A DNA stretch of 63,862 nt, taken from Desulfatitalea sp. BRH_c12. GTDB taxonomy: Bacteria > Desulfobacterota > Desulfobacteria > Desulfobacterales > Desulfosarcinaceae. Position numbers and translations under genes: made by a program. How positions within the stretch are numbered: the first letter of the stretch is position 1; each line of letters opens with the position of its first letter. This document shows positions 8,800 to 17,446 of the stretch, in pieces. Below the pieces are notes generated by a model, which was not told where the DNA came from, ran no database searches, and saw nothing but the letters and a program-made list of their open reading frames with translations. The DNA lies in the NCBI GenBank assembly GCA_000961655.1, contig LADR01000028.1:1-63862 (forward strand). Reading direction: 5' to 3'.

Positions 8800-11069
8800 G
8801 CTTTTTTCTCCTCGGGGCGCTGCGGGGCGCGTTCGACTTGCACCAGGGCGCTGTTCATCGGAAAAGCGCCTCCTGGCGAGGGGTGATCGTTGGTCAGGGT
8901 ATTGGCGCATCCGCCCAGATCGACGCCATCTGCATCCGGCGTGTACCAGGCGCCTTGGCAAACGTTGACCACGCCGGGCATGATGCGTTCGGTCACCTTG
9001 GCCGTGATACGGATACGGCCGCGATGGTTAAAGATATCGATCAGGTCACCGTCATCGATATTGCGAGGGTCGGCATCGGCCGGATGAATCCATGCACCTT
9101 GCGTTTCCAGGTCCTGCAGCCATGGCACCCGCTCCAGGGTGGAATGGGTGCGGATCTTGGAATGGGCCGTGAGCAGCTGCAACGGGTATTTGCGTGCCAG
9201 GGGGGCATCATAGTGCTCCTCGTGACCCAGGTACTTGGGCACGGCCGGAATGCGCGGGTTGTTCATCTCCGCCAGATGGTCGCAGGCAATCTCGATTTTA
9301 CCGGACAGGGTCGGAAAAGGGTGCCGCTCCGGCGCGGCGATCTGCTCTTTGAAAGCCACAATCGGCTCGGGCAGTTGGATCTTCAAAACGCCGTCGCGCT
9401 GCATGGCCTCGTAATCCGGAATGTCTTTGCGCCGTGACACGAACATCCGCAGGATCTGGTCCTCGGAAAGAGTAAAAAAATCCTGCCCAACGCCGAGACG
9501 CGGGGCCAGCGCACGGCAGATCTCCAAGTCGCTTTTGGATTCATACAGGGAATCGACGGCTTTGTTCAGGTAAATGTAATAGGGGGAGCCCAGCCAGGGC
9601 GGGGCGATATCACTGCGCTCCATGAAGGTGTTAACCGGCAACACGATATCGGCAAAGCGCGCCGTGGCGGTCATAAACTGCTCGTGCACGACCACGAACT
9701 CCAACGCGCGCAGGGCCCGCGCCCCGCGGTTGCTGTTGGGATATTGGTTGAGGCAGTTGCTGGCAACGATGTAGGCCATTTTCAGGTCTGCCGGATAGCC
9801 GCCGGCTCTGCCGCGCAGGATCGCATCCCAGATTCTGCTCTGATGGATGCGAGCGCTAGTGGCGTTGGTGCCGCCGCTCAATTTGAACAGGCTGTCGGGA
9901 CGTGGCAGGGCGCCGTTTTCGACCGGGTTGGCGGACGGTATGCCCTTGGACTTGTCGATCGTCGCGTTGGGGTCTTTTTTCACGAGATGGCCGGTTTCGC
10001 GACTGGAGTAGGCCCGCATGAAACCGCCCGCGTAGCCGCCGGGGATGCCGATGTTGCCGGTGATGGCACACAGAACGGCGGCCGCGCGGCTGTACTGCTC
10101 GCCCATGGCGGTGCGCGCAGGCCCCCAGCCGGCGATCAGGGCCGCGGGCTTATGGGTGGCATAGGCGCGTGCGAGTTCCACAATGGTCGCAGCCGGCACA
10201 CGGGTGATCGCTTCGGCCCAGACCGGCGTCTTGAGCGTGCCGTCGTCCGTTCCCAGCAGGTAGGCTTTGTAGCTCTCGAAGCCAACGGTGTGTTTTTCAA
10301 TAAATGCCTTGTCGTACAATCCTTCGTTGACGATGACGTACGCCATGGCCGCCAGCATGGCGCCATCCGTGCCGGGCCGGATCGGTATCCACTGGTCGGC
10401 GAAGGTGGCGGCCGAATCGGTGTAGCGCGGGTCCACGGCCACGATGCGCGCGCCGTTTTCGCGCGCCTTGGCCACCCACAGACTGGTTTCCGGGTCCCAG
10501 ATGGTATTGGCCGGATTCCAGCCCCACAGGAGAATCATCCTGGAATTCATCAAATCGTCGCGCGAATGGCCGGTGCGGATTGTGCCATAGGTGGCCATCG
10601 AGGCAAACAAGGCCCCTTCGTACGAGGGAACGCCCCAGTAGCGTGTAAAACCGCCGAACTGTTGCAGCAGCATGCCCGGCGCGGTAGGCCCATGCAGCAT
10701 GCCCTGGTTGCCCGCGCCCGGCAGATACAGAATGGCGCTGTTGCCGTACGCCCCTTTGATGCGCTGCAATTGTTCGGCGACCGCATCCAGGGCCTGGTCC
10801 CAGGTGATTCGTTCGAACTTGCCCTCGCCGCGTGCGCCCACACGGCGCATCGGATAGTGCAGGCGTTCGGATGAATAAAGCCGCTGGCGGTAAGCGCGGC
10901 CACGTGCGCAGGCCCGGATCTGAGGCGCTGCGCCGGTATCGGATTCAAAACGGATGATGCGGCCATCGCGCACATGCGCCTTGAGCAGGCAGCGACCGCC
11001 GCAATCGTGGCAGCAGCCGGTGTTGACGATGGTTGCACCGCTCTCCGGGGTGGGTTGCAAATAGGTCAT
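8796..11069 (-). CDS. molybdopterin-dependent oxidoreductase, DMSO-reductase family catalytic subunit
   Basis: A 757-aa enzyme with Mo/W-bis-MGD and one 4Fe-4S cluster. The cluster ligands are Cys20, Cys23, Cys27 and Cys54 (CCHDCGGRC then RACARG). Cofactor-binding segments include ILLWGWNPANTIWDPETS, AGWGPARTAMGEQYSRA and a C-terminal dinucleotide-binding domain with LLTAHSKIRTHSTLERVPWL. The candidate metal ligand is the serine in YWGVPSYEG, by position only. No twin-arginine signal is present, so the enzyme should be cytoplasmic, unlike DmsA, PhsA or PsrA. The partner ferredoxin overlaps downstream and a rhodanese lies upstream, which points to sulfur compounds, but the substrate is not determined. 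Confidence 0.9.
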   Translation of the reverse strand: MTYLQPTPESGATIVNTGCCHDCGGRCLLKAHVRDGRIIRFESDTGAAPQIRACARGRAYRQRLYSSERLHYPMRRVGARGEGKFERITWDQALDAVAEQLQRIKGAYGNSAILYLPGAGNQGMLHGPTAPGMLLQQFGGFTRYWGVPSYEGALFASMATYGTIRTGHSRDDLMNSRMILLWGWNPANTIWDPETSLWVAKARENGARIVAVDPRYTDSAATFADQWIPIRPGTDGAMLAAMAYVIVNEGLYDKAFIEKHTVGFESYKAYLLGTDDGTLKTPVWAEAITRVPAATIVELARAYATHKPAALIAGWGPARTAMGEQYSRAAAVLCAITGNIGIPGGYAGGFMRAYSSRETGHLVKKDPNATIDKSKGIPSANPVENGALPRPDSLFKLSGGTNATSARIHQSRIWDAILRGRAGGYPADLKMAYIVASNCLNQYPNSNRGARALRALEFVVVHEQFMTATARFADIVLPVNTFMERSDIAPPWLGSPYYIYLNKAVDSLYESKSDLEICRALAPRLGVGQDFFTLSEDQILRMFVSRRKDIPDYEAMQRDGVLKIQLPEPIVAFKEQIAAPERHPFPTLSGKIEIACDHLAEMNNPRIPAVPKYLGHEEHYDAPLARKYPLQLLTAHSKIRTHSTLERVPWLQDLETQGAWIHPADADPRNIDDGDLIDIFNHRGRIRITAKVTERIMPGVVNVCQGAWYTPDADGVDLGGCANTLTNDHPSPGGAFPMNSALVQVERAPQRPEEKKA

Positions 11070-11283
11070 TCAATCACTCCATGAACAGATAGCGTCAGAA
11101 TGTGAGGGTAAGCAAAGATCTTTGCACCACACTTTTTACTTTACCCCTGTGAACTCTGTGGTGAATTGGACTTTTTGGTCATACCGTTTCGCTCAAGACC
11201 CTGGTCGCAGCACCCATGGCGCTTGCGGCCGACGCATGGGCTGTCGATGCGCGCGCCCTTTTCTTGGCCCATGATAGCATCGA

Positions 11284-11724
11284 TCAGTGCGATTGCACCA
11301 GCGGCAATCCTTGGCTGCGCCAATCCAAAATGCCGCCATCCAGATGGTACACTCGGTCGAAGCCCTTGTCCGCCATCATTTTTAGCGCTTTGCCGCTGCG
11401 ATTGCCGCTGCGGCAATAAATCAGGTAGGTTCGGCCGCGGTCCAGACGATCCAGTTCGGCCTTGAAATCAGGACTGTAATAATCGATCAGTTCGGCGCCG
11501 GCAATGTGACCTTGCTTGAATTCCGCCGGCGTGCGCATGTCGATAATGGCAAACTGTGGATCGCCGCCGCGCGCCGCAATCAAACGATAGGCATCAGTTG
11601 CCGCCAAGCCCGTAACCATCCCTACTGCCTGCCCCTGAAAGGCAATCAGCACTGCAGCCAGAACGAGCGCTGTTTTCAAGGCCAGAGAATTGCGAATGGT
11701 ATTTATCATCCTTATTTTTTTCAT
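11284..11724 (-). CDS. periplasmic rhodanese-domain protein
   Basis: A 146-aa single rhodanese domain preceded by a signal/anchor helix (hydrophobic residues about 15-35). The active-site loop CRSGNRSGK carries the catalytic cysteine; DMRTPAEFKQGHIAGA and the end GGILDWRSQGLPLV are typical. Such proteins carry sulfane sulfur or simply bind it. The ATG at 11724 is preferred over one five codons upstream because GGAG stands seven bases before it. It is 214 bp upstream of the molybdopterin enzyme on the same strand and divergent from the cytochrome remnant. Confidence 0.88.
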   Translation of the reverse strand: MKKIRMINTIRNSLALKTALVLAAVLIAFQGQAVGMVTGLAATDAYRLIAARGGDPQFAIIDMRTPAEFKQGHIAGAELIDYYSPDFKAELDRLDRGRTYLIYCRSGNRSGKALKMMADKGFDRVYHLDGGILDWRSQGLPLVQSH

Positions 11725-11769
11725 AATGACTCCGATCATTAGGTCAATTTGATCGCGGTGATGTTTTTA

Positions 11770-11873
11770 TTAACACCTGTTAACATAACACCACCCCCCA
11801 TCCCTGACAACATAATGCCAGTCATGCGCCTTCGGAACAGGTGTTAATACCCATGTGAACAAGTTAACACCTG
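11770..11873. promoter_or_regulatory. three TTAACACCTG boxes, candidate enhancer-binding sites
   Basis: TTAACACCTGTTAA at 11770-11783 is a 6+2+6 inverted repeat. AACAGGTGTTAA at 11836-11847 is the same box on the other strand, and TTAACACCTG recurs at 11864-11873. They lie in the divergent region between the rhodanese and the cytochrome genes, 85-190 bp upstream of a sigma-54-type promoter, the usual place for activator sites. Confidence 0.55.
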
Positions 11874-11956
11874 CAGCATTTATAGTTCATTCCGTTTATA
11901 GTGCAATACCTTTTTTTTCAATGGGTTAAGCCAAATTATGCATGGCATGTAAAAAG

Positions 11957-11972
11957 TGGCACCCGAATTGCT
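11957..11972 (+). promoter_or_regulatory. sigma-54 (-24/-12) promoter of the cytochrome operon
   Basis: TGGCACC-CGAA-TTGCT matches the -24/-12 consensus TGGCACG-N4-TTGCA at all but one core base; the invariant GG and GC are exactly ten bases apart. The predicted start of transcription is about 11983, some 65 bp before the first ATG (12047). Confidence 0.65.
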
Positions 11973-12045
11973 TAACCATCGTCGCATCTATCATCAATAG
12001 CCCATAACGCCCGCGAATAGCCGGCGACGACGAAGAAAGGACTAT

Positions 12046-12361
12046 CATGGAGGCAAGGCCATCCAGAGCGGCATGGCGTATTCAGAGCGACCCTACTCGG
12101 GTGAGTTCGATTTCGTCGAGACCAGCTATGTGTTTCCGGCCACCCACATGGTCGCCCCCCGCGATCAGGTGGTCGTTTGCACCGAATGCCACACGCGGCA
12201 GGACAGCCGCCTGGCCGGGATTGCTGGCGTGTACATGCCCGGCCGCGACCAGGATGCGCCCTCTCGACGTTCTGGGCTGGATGGCCGTGTTAGGCCCCCT
12301 GGCGGGCGTTGTGGTACACGGCCTGACCCGCATTTTCACAAACGGCCGCAAGGAGGGCTGA
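12046..12361 (+). pseudogene. C-terminal remnant of an octaheme tetrathionate-reductase-type cytochrome c
   Basis: Only the last ~100 residues survive. In one frame from 12046 the text HGGKAIQSGMAYSERPY, FVETSYVFPATHMVAP and the heme motif CTECH, then GVYMPGRDQD, match what I recall of the C-terminus of the octaheme cytochrome family. The membrane helix that should follow (LDVLGWMAVLGPLAGVVVHG) is in the next frame, consistent with one extra base near 12256. Upstream of 12046 no further heme-binding CxxCH motifs occur, so the N-terminal ~400 residues and seven hemes are gone. A ribosome-site-like AAAGGA and an ATG at 12047 now read the wrong frame for most of the fragment. The neighbouring cytochrome b is its usual partner. 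Confidence 0.75.
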
Positions 12362-12364
12362 ACC

Positions 12365-13027
12365 ATGTTGAAAAAAATGGTCCAAATCTATCTTTACACC
12401 CGTTACGAACGTTTCTGGCACTGGCTGCAAAGCCTGTTGATCATCATATTGCTGCTCACCGGGTTCGAAGTCCACGACACGTATACCCTGCTGGGTTTCG
12501 GACGGGCCGTCAACGTGCATAACTTCGTTGGCCTGGCTTGGCTGATCGCCTTTGCCTTCTTTGTCTTCTGGATAATGACTACGGGCGAATGGCGGCAGTA
12601 TATTCCCACCACCAAAAAGATGCTGGAAGTGATTCGCTATTACAGCTACGGCATCTTCAAAGGCGAGTCGCACCCGGTGCCCAAACGCAAGGAAGCCAAG
12701 CACAACCCCCTGCAGCGCCTGACCTATCTCTCGTTGGCGGCCTTTTTACTGCCGCTGCAGATGATCACCGGCCTGCTGTATTGGGGGTACAACAACTGGA
12801 CCGCCTGGGGCTTGGGTTTTCTCTCCTTGAAGACCGTGGCCGTCATCCACACCCTGGGCGCCTTCGCCACCTTGACCTTCCTGATTGTACACATCTACAT
12901 GACCACCACCGGCCACCGAGTGTCGGCGCATGTCAAAGCCATGATTACCGGCTGGGAAGAAGTCGAGGAGGGCACTCCGGTCCAGGATTGGGAGCGCGCA
13001 CACCCCAAAACCTCGACTGGCACATAA
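12365..13027 (+). CDS. cytochrome b subunit, thiosulfate-reductase / COG4117 type
   Basis: A 220-aa integral membrane diheme cytochrome b with four predicted helices. Candidate heme ligands are His in RYERFWHWLQS (helix 1), NVHNFVGLAW (helix 2), VAVIHTLGAFATL and FLIVHIYMTTTGH (helices 3-4). It would take electrons from the quinone pool to a periplasmic c-type cytochrome. AAGGAGGG precedes the ATG and the gene follows the cytochrome remnant by three bases. Since its natural partner is destroyed, this subunit may be orphaned or serve another oxidoreductase. A 40-bp piece of its 3' part recurs at about 15376-15417. Confidence 0.85.
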   Translation: MLKKMVQIYLYTRYERFWHWLQSLLIIILLLTGFEVHDTYTLLGFGRAVNVHNFVGLAWLIAFAFFVFWIMTTGEWRQYIPTTKKMLEVIRYYSYGIFKGESHPVPKRKEAKHNPLQRLTYLSLAAFLLPLQMITGLLYWGYNNWTAWGLGFLSLKTVAVIHTLGAFATLTFLIVHIYMTTTGHRVSAHVKAMITGWEEVEEGTPVQDWERAHPKTSTGT

Positions 13028-13044
13028 AAGTCAAGCGGAATTTC

Positions 13045-13320
13045 CTCTTACCACTTTAAAATTTCTTCTCTGAATTTTAAAGCAAACAGCTGGGCCAACG
13101 ACCCAGAAGAAATTCGCGCCTGCGGCTCGACCGTAATGTTCTATCGCTGCCCGGTTGGATGCGTTGCGCGGGCCGTTCAGGATCACACCGGCGATGGGCA
13201 CATCGGCTGCGTAATTGTTCAGGCTCAGCAGCGTATGATTGATGGTGCCCAGCCCGCTTGAGGCCACCAGAAGTACGGGCAGGCCCAGCTTAAATGAAGA
13301 TCTACGATAAAGCGTCCCCG
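13045..13320 (-). pseudogene. decayed second copy of the bioD 3' end
   Basis: About 275 bp closely resemble 15412-15720, the 3' half of bioD. In the minus strand one still reads ASSGLGTINHTLLSL and AGVILNGPRNASNRAAIEHY as in the intact gene. A ~20-bp deletion (the stretch encoding VAEIEPQ) and small indels break the frame before the end, and the 5' half of the gene is absent. The first ~200 bp after this, to the next gene at 13530, hold nothing recognisable. Confidence 0.85.
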
Positions 13321-13529
13321 ATCCGATCCGGCAAATTGATGCGCTTCGCTGCTGCGCATCCTATGACCAGACACTTGCGGTGCGTTCGAGCGCCGCGGCC
13401 GAATTGTCATTTGTCGGTTGGCCTCGAAAGTGGTATGAGCCGATGTTGGGAAAAGAACTATCATCGTAGGCGTTGGGCAGGGGCCCTACCTACGTCGGTG
13501 GCAGCCACCTCAAAGAAAGGAGAGACATC

Positions 13530-14693
13530 GTGCTGCGAAAATTCACTGTTGCGGTTCTGGTCCTTTTGCTTCTGCTCGTCGCATATCTGACGCTTTATCC
13601 GGTTCCCATTGATCCGGTGGTCTGGGATCCTCCGGAAGACACCGGCTATGTCGGGGTGCACGCCGCCAACCGCCGACTGGCTGACCTGCGCCTTATCTCC
13701 ATCGGCGCGGAAAGCGGACCGGAGCACGTGCTGGTGGGGGCGGACGGCGATCTGTATGCCGCCGTTGACGGGGGAAAGATTCTGCGAATGAATGCCGATG
13801 GTACTTCGATGGAAGTATGGGCCCAAACCGGAGGGCGTGTGCTAGGCTTCGACTTCGACGGGCAGGGCCGCATGATCGCCGCCGATGCCGTACGTGGCCT
13901 GCTTGCTATCGAACGCGAGGGAGAAAGTGCGGGCGACCGAAAAGTTACGGTACTTGCCGATAAAGTCGCGAGCAGCAGCGGCCTCGATCCCATTCGTTAT
14001 GCCGATGCCGTCACGATCGCCGCCGACGGCAAGATTTACTTTACCGATGCGTCCCGCCGTTTCGGGCCGGCCCGGTGGGGCGGCACCTTCAATGCCAGTG
14101 TGCTCGACATCATGGAGCACTCAGCCACCGGCCGGGTGATAGTGTACGATCCGTCCAATTCCGAAACCGAAGTGATGGTCGATGGGTTGTCGTTTGCCAA
14201 CGGCATCGTCCTTTCGGCGGACCAGTCATCGATATACGTGGTGGAAACGGGGGAATACCGGATCTGGAAGTTTGCGGTGAGCGTGCGCGGCTTGAATGCC
14301 AGGGACATCGATCCGGCCGCGCAAAGCCCGTCGGGCGATGCCCGGATCTTCCTGGCCAATTTGCCGGGTTATCCGGACAACCTGATGCGCGGCTTGAACG
14401 GGCGCATCTGGGCCGGACTGGTCAAACCGCGCAGCAGGGAAACCGACAGCCTGTCGGATAAACCGTTCGTGCGCAAACTCGCTATGCGTCTGCCTAAGCG
14501 GTTGTGGCCGGTACCGCCCGCGTACGGCCATGTCTTCGCATTCGACGAGGACGGCAATATCGTTGCCGACCTGCAGGACCCGAGCGGAAGATATCCCGAA
14601 ACCACGGGAGTTACCGAAACACCGGAGCGCCTGTACATTCAAAGCCTGCACGCGCCCGCCCTTGGCTGGCTGCCCAACGGCAACCCTATGTGA
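13530..14693 (+). CDS. SMP-30 / strictosidine-synthase-like beta-propeller protein, membrane anchored
   Basis: A 387-aa protein with an N-terminal membrane helix (residues ~4-22, VLVLLLLLVAYLTLYPVP) and a six-bladed propeller of the gluconolactonase/strictosidine synthase superfamily. Landmarks are YADAVTIAADGKIYFTDASR, FANGIVLSADQSSIYVVETG, YRIWKF, NLPGYPDNLMRGLNGRIWAG and a C-terminal LYIQSLHAPALGWL. These are the blocks of the adipocyte-membrane-protein-like (APMAP) group, likely lactonases or esterases. The start is GTG at 13530, with AAGGAGA seven bases before it. It stands alone between the two bioD copies, so it probably arrived with that rearrangement. The substrate is unknown. Confidence 0.85.
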   Translation: MLRKFTVAVLVLLLLLVAYLTLYPVPIDPVVWDPPEDTGYVGVHAANRRLADLRLISIGAESGPEHVLVGADGDLYAAVDGGKILRMNADGTSMEVWAQTGGRVLGFDFDGQGRMIAADAVRGLLAIEREGESAGDRKVTVLADKVASSSGLDPIRYADAVTIAADGKIYFTDASRRFGPARWGGTFNASVLDIMEHSATGRVIVYDPSNSETEVMVDGLSFANGIVLSADQSSIYVVETGEYRIWKFAVSVRGLNARDIDPAAQSPSGDARIFLANLPGYPDNLMRGLNGRIWAGLVKPRSRETDSLSDKPFVRKLAMRLPKRLWPVPPAYGHVFAFDEDGNIVADLQDPSGRYPETTGVTETPERLYIQSLHAPALGWLPNGNPM

Positions 14694-15375
14694 CCGGGTT
14701 GGTTCGTATTTGGGTGCAATGGCAGGGCGCTGCGCGTTGGCTATTTTTTGGAGGATTTTTTCCGTCCTGGCGTAGCAAATTTTCGTGACCAGTCTTTTTC
14801 TGCTCGATGGGCATTGAAAAAGGGCAGGTGTTTTGCTGGAAACGTTCGACAAAAAGAACCGGCGGCACTAAGTTGACAGAAACAACGGGGCATCCCGGCC
14901 ATGCCGAACTAGTACACTTGCGGGCCGGAAAACCCCGACCAACGCCAAGGAGCAAAGATCATGAAAGCGATACGGCTGATCAAGCATGCCGCGATATTTG
15001 CTGTCGGCGCCGCGCGTCTTTCGCTGCTGGCCGCCGCGGCCGGGGCGGCGGTTTTTTGGGCATTTCAGCGTCCCGGCCGGACTGAAGACTGGCGACGGGT
15101 TAAAAAACGCGCTGGTGACCGGCGCCAACTCGGAACCAGGCCTCGCCCAGGCGTGGATAGCGCCCCGGACGACCGTCAATGAATTGCTTAGGACCGCGAG
15201 CTCACCAGCATGTTCCTGAAGCGCCAGCCGATCGCCGCCGTTAGCTCGGCCCCCACGGTATGGGTTGCGCCAGGTATTTTGAATTGCGCCCCCGTCCGGC
15301 AGCAGCGCCGCCGAGACGCCAATCGCCGTTAGCACGGCCGGCGGCACAGAGCCCAGCGCGCGCTGCACGATCCGG
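14694..15375. other. non-coding or decayed segment before the bioD repeat
   Basis: No gene of known family. A short open frame from 14961 (MKAIRLIKHAAIFAVG, after AAGGAGCAAAG) begins like an exported or membrane protein with a hydrophobic helix, but loses sense after about 40 codons and may be the surviving 5' end of a broken gene. Several overlapping antisense frames look like chance. Confidence 0.35.
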
Positions 15376-15417
15376 CATATGGCCACCGCCGGTCACCGAA
15401 TGTCGGCGCATGTCAAC
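15376..15417 (+). repeat. second copy of a 40-bp cytochrome b fragment
   Basis: The stretch containing caccgaatgtcggcgcatgt matches 12897-12938 inside the cytochrome b gene with few mismatches, in the same orientation. It abuts the bioD 3' end directly, whereas in the first copy about 105 bp of cytochrome b lie between. Confidence 0.7.
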
Positions 15418-15428
15418 CTCTTTCTACT

Positions 15429-16067
15429 TTAAATTTCTTCTCTGAAGTTTAAAGCAAACAACTGGGCCAACAACCCAGAAGAAATTCGCGCCTGCGGCTC
15501 GATTTCCGCCACAGCGGCGCGACCGTAATGTTCTATCGCCGCCCTATTGGATGCGTTGCGCGGGCCGTTCAGGATCACCCCGGCGATGGGCACATTTCGG
15601 CTGCGTAATTGGTCCAGGCTCAGCAGCGTATGATTGATGGTACCCAGCCCGCTTGAGGCCACCAGAAGAGCGGGCAGTCCCAGCTTAACAACCAGATCTA
15701 TCACAAAATCGCTCGTGTTGAGCGGCACGAGCAGGCCGCCGGCGCCCTCGACGATCAGGTGACCGAATGGCGCCGGGTCGGGCAGCTCGAAATCCGCAAG
15801 GTCGATGCGCACGCCGTCCAAGGCGGCCGAAGCATGCGGCGACAAGGCCTGACGGAGCCGGTGGCGCTCCGGCTGAAAATGGCGATCGGACAAGCCTGTC
15901 ACCTGTTGAATCCACTGGGTATCGGTGATCTCTTCCAGCCCGCTTTGGACCGGTTTCCAATACACACCGCGAGTCCCCGCCATGAGGATGGCCGACACCA
16001 TGGTCTTGCCCACGCCGGTGCCGGTGCCTGTGACAAAGAGTCGGGTAGGAAGGCGCAATCGCTTCAT
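15429..16067 (-). CDS. bioD: dethiobiotin synthetase
   Basis: ATP-dependent carboxylation of 7,8-diaminononanoate to dethiobiotin, 212 aa. The P-loop GTGTGVGKT is at residues 14-22, and the second conserved block is VEGAGGLLVPL. VASSGLGTINHTLLSL and GVILNG complete the family pattern. The ATG at 16067 overlaps the bioF stop by four bases, fixing the start. Last gene of the bioA-bioF-bioD set; its 3' half is duplicated in decayed form at 13045-13320. Confidence 0.95.
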   Translation of the reverse strand: MKRLRLPTRLFVTGTGTGVGKTMVSAILMAGTRGVYWKPVQSGLEEITDTQWIQQVTGLSDRHFQPERHRLRQALSPHASAALDGVRIDLADFELPDPAPFGHLIVEGAGGLLVPLNTSDFVIDLVVKLGLPALLVASSGLGTINHTLLSLDQLRSRNVPIAGVILNGPRNASNRAAIEHYGRAAVAEIEPQARISSGLLAQLFALNFREEI

Positions 16068-17230
16068 GCCGAGTATCCTTTCCACTGTTCGAAGGCATCG
16101 ACGACCCGCTGCATGTCCGCCTCGCAATGCAGCAGGGTGACCGTCAGGCGTATTCGGGATTTGTTCTCTTCCACCGTGGGTGGTCGGATTGCCGAGGCAA
16201 AAATGTCGTTTTTCTTCAGCCACTCAGAAAGCGCCAGCGTGTCGCTTTCCTTGCCTACTATCACCGGGACGATCTGGGTGGTCGAACGGCCGCAATCCCA
16301 TCCCAGGCGATGTAGTGAATTCCGAAGAAAATCGGCCTGTCCATGCAGCCGATGCCGCTCTGCATCCATTTCGGGAATCAATGCCAGCGCACCGGATATG
16401 GCGCCCAGCACGGCCGGCGGCAGGGCGGTGGAGTAAATGATCCCGGCGCAGCAATTGATCAGATAGTCGCGCACCTTGCGCGAGCAGGCCACATAGGCCC
16501 CGAATGCCCCGCAGCCCTTGCTGAAGGTGCCGATGACCACATCCACGCCTTTGCCGCACGTCAGCCCCATGCCGCGGAGACCGATCACGCCCGTCGCATG
16601 GGCCTCGTCGACCACAAGAATCGCTCCAAATCGCCGCGCCAGGGACACCATATCGTCTATGGGGCACTGGTCGCCATCCATGCTGAAAATCGACTCGGTG
16701 ACAATGAAGATGCGTGAAAACCCCCGGCCGCTGCTCTTTTCCAATAAGGCCTGCAGGTGGTCCAGATCGTTGTGATCGAAAATTTCAATGCGGCAGCGCG
16801 CCAGGCGCGCGCCCTGAATCAGGCTGTTGTGATTGAGACGGTCCGAAAGAATCAGGCTCTCCCGATCGGCCAGGGCTGCCAGGATCGACACATTGGCCTG
16901 AAAACCGGAGTTGAAGACCATGGCAGCCTCGGCCCCCTTCAACGCCGCCAACCGCTCCTCGACAGGTGCAAAGAAGACATGGTTGCCGCAGACCAGGCGC
17001 GAAGCACCGCTGCCGGCGCCGTAACGTTTTATATAGTCCGCGGCGCGCTGTTTGAGCGCAGGGTGTCCGGCAAGGCCGAGATAGTCGTTCGAGCAGAAGT
17101 TGACCATCGCCCGGCCGCCGACCCTCACCCAGGACCCTTCCGCATTTTCCACGGCCTGCAGTTCGCGCACCTGGTGACACTGCCGGCGACGATCCATTTC
17201 TTCATCGATAAAATCGAATTTTCCTTGCAT
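16064..17230 (-). CDS. bioF: 8-amino-7-oxononanoate synthase
   Basis: PLP enzyme of 388 aa joining pimeloyl thioester and alanine. The PLP lysine is K238 in GTFSKGCGAFGAY; VVDEAHATG at about 207 binds the cofactor nitrogen; NDYLGLAGHP and GAGSGASRLVCG near the N-terminus are typical. The start at 17230 gives a family-normal N-terminus; an upstream in-frame extension of 43 residues reads through repeat DNA and is rejected. It follows bioA after 216 bp that contain an inverted pair of palindromic repeats, and overlaps bioD. Confidence 0.95.
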   Translation of the reverse strand: MQGKFDFIDEEMDRRRQCHQVRELQAVENAEGSWVRVGGRAMVNFCSNDYLGLAGHPALKQRAADYIKRYGAGSGASRLVCGNHVFFAPVEERLAALKGAEAAMVFNSGFQANVSILAALADRESLILSDRLNHNSLIQGARLARCRIEIFDHNDLDHLQALLEKSSGRGFSRIFIVTESIFSMDGDQCPIDDMVSLARRFGAILVVDEAHATGVIGLRGMGLTCGKGVDVVIGTFSKGCGAFGAYVACSRKVRDYLINCCAGIIYSTALPPAVLGAISGALALIPEMDAERHRLHGQADFLRNSLHRLGWDCGRSTTQIVPVIVGKESDTLALSEWLKKNDIFASAIRPPTVEENKSRIRLTVTLLHCEADMQRVVDAFEQWKGYSA

Positions 17231-17292
17231 TCGCCCTGCTTTCCCGGCGCTAACAATCGCCGAATGCTTCGGTCTCTCTCGTTTCATCCTTC

Positions 17293-17370
17293 GGGCGACC
17301 CTTGTGTTCGCCCGTGTTCTACGCACGACATCCGGACATCTTACGCGCAGGGCGAACACAAGGTTCGCCC
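17293..17370. repeat. inverted pair of REP-like palindromes between bioA and bioF
   Basis: A 21-bp unit at 17293-17313 and its reverse complement (one mismatch) at 17350-17370. Each unit is itself nearly palindromic (GGGCGA...TTCGCCC with CTTGTG or CACAAG inside). Related cores occur at about 42834 and 43130. They can fold into a long hairpin in the bio transcript. Confidence 0.65.
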
Positions 17371-17446
17371 ATACAGGCTGGAACGATGCCCAGTGCCGGA
17401 TTTGAATTTCGATTGCTACTTGACGGCGCTTGGTTCTCTAAAGTTA

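Noticed and set aside
9684-10874. Long + strand open frame of 396 codons
   Set aside because: It lies wholly antisense to the molybdopterin enzyme, whose motifs are clear; the open frame follows from GC-rich codon bias.
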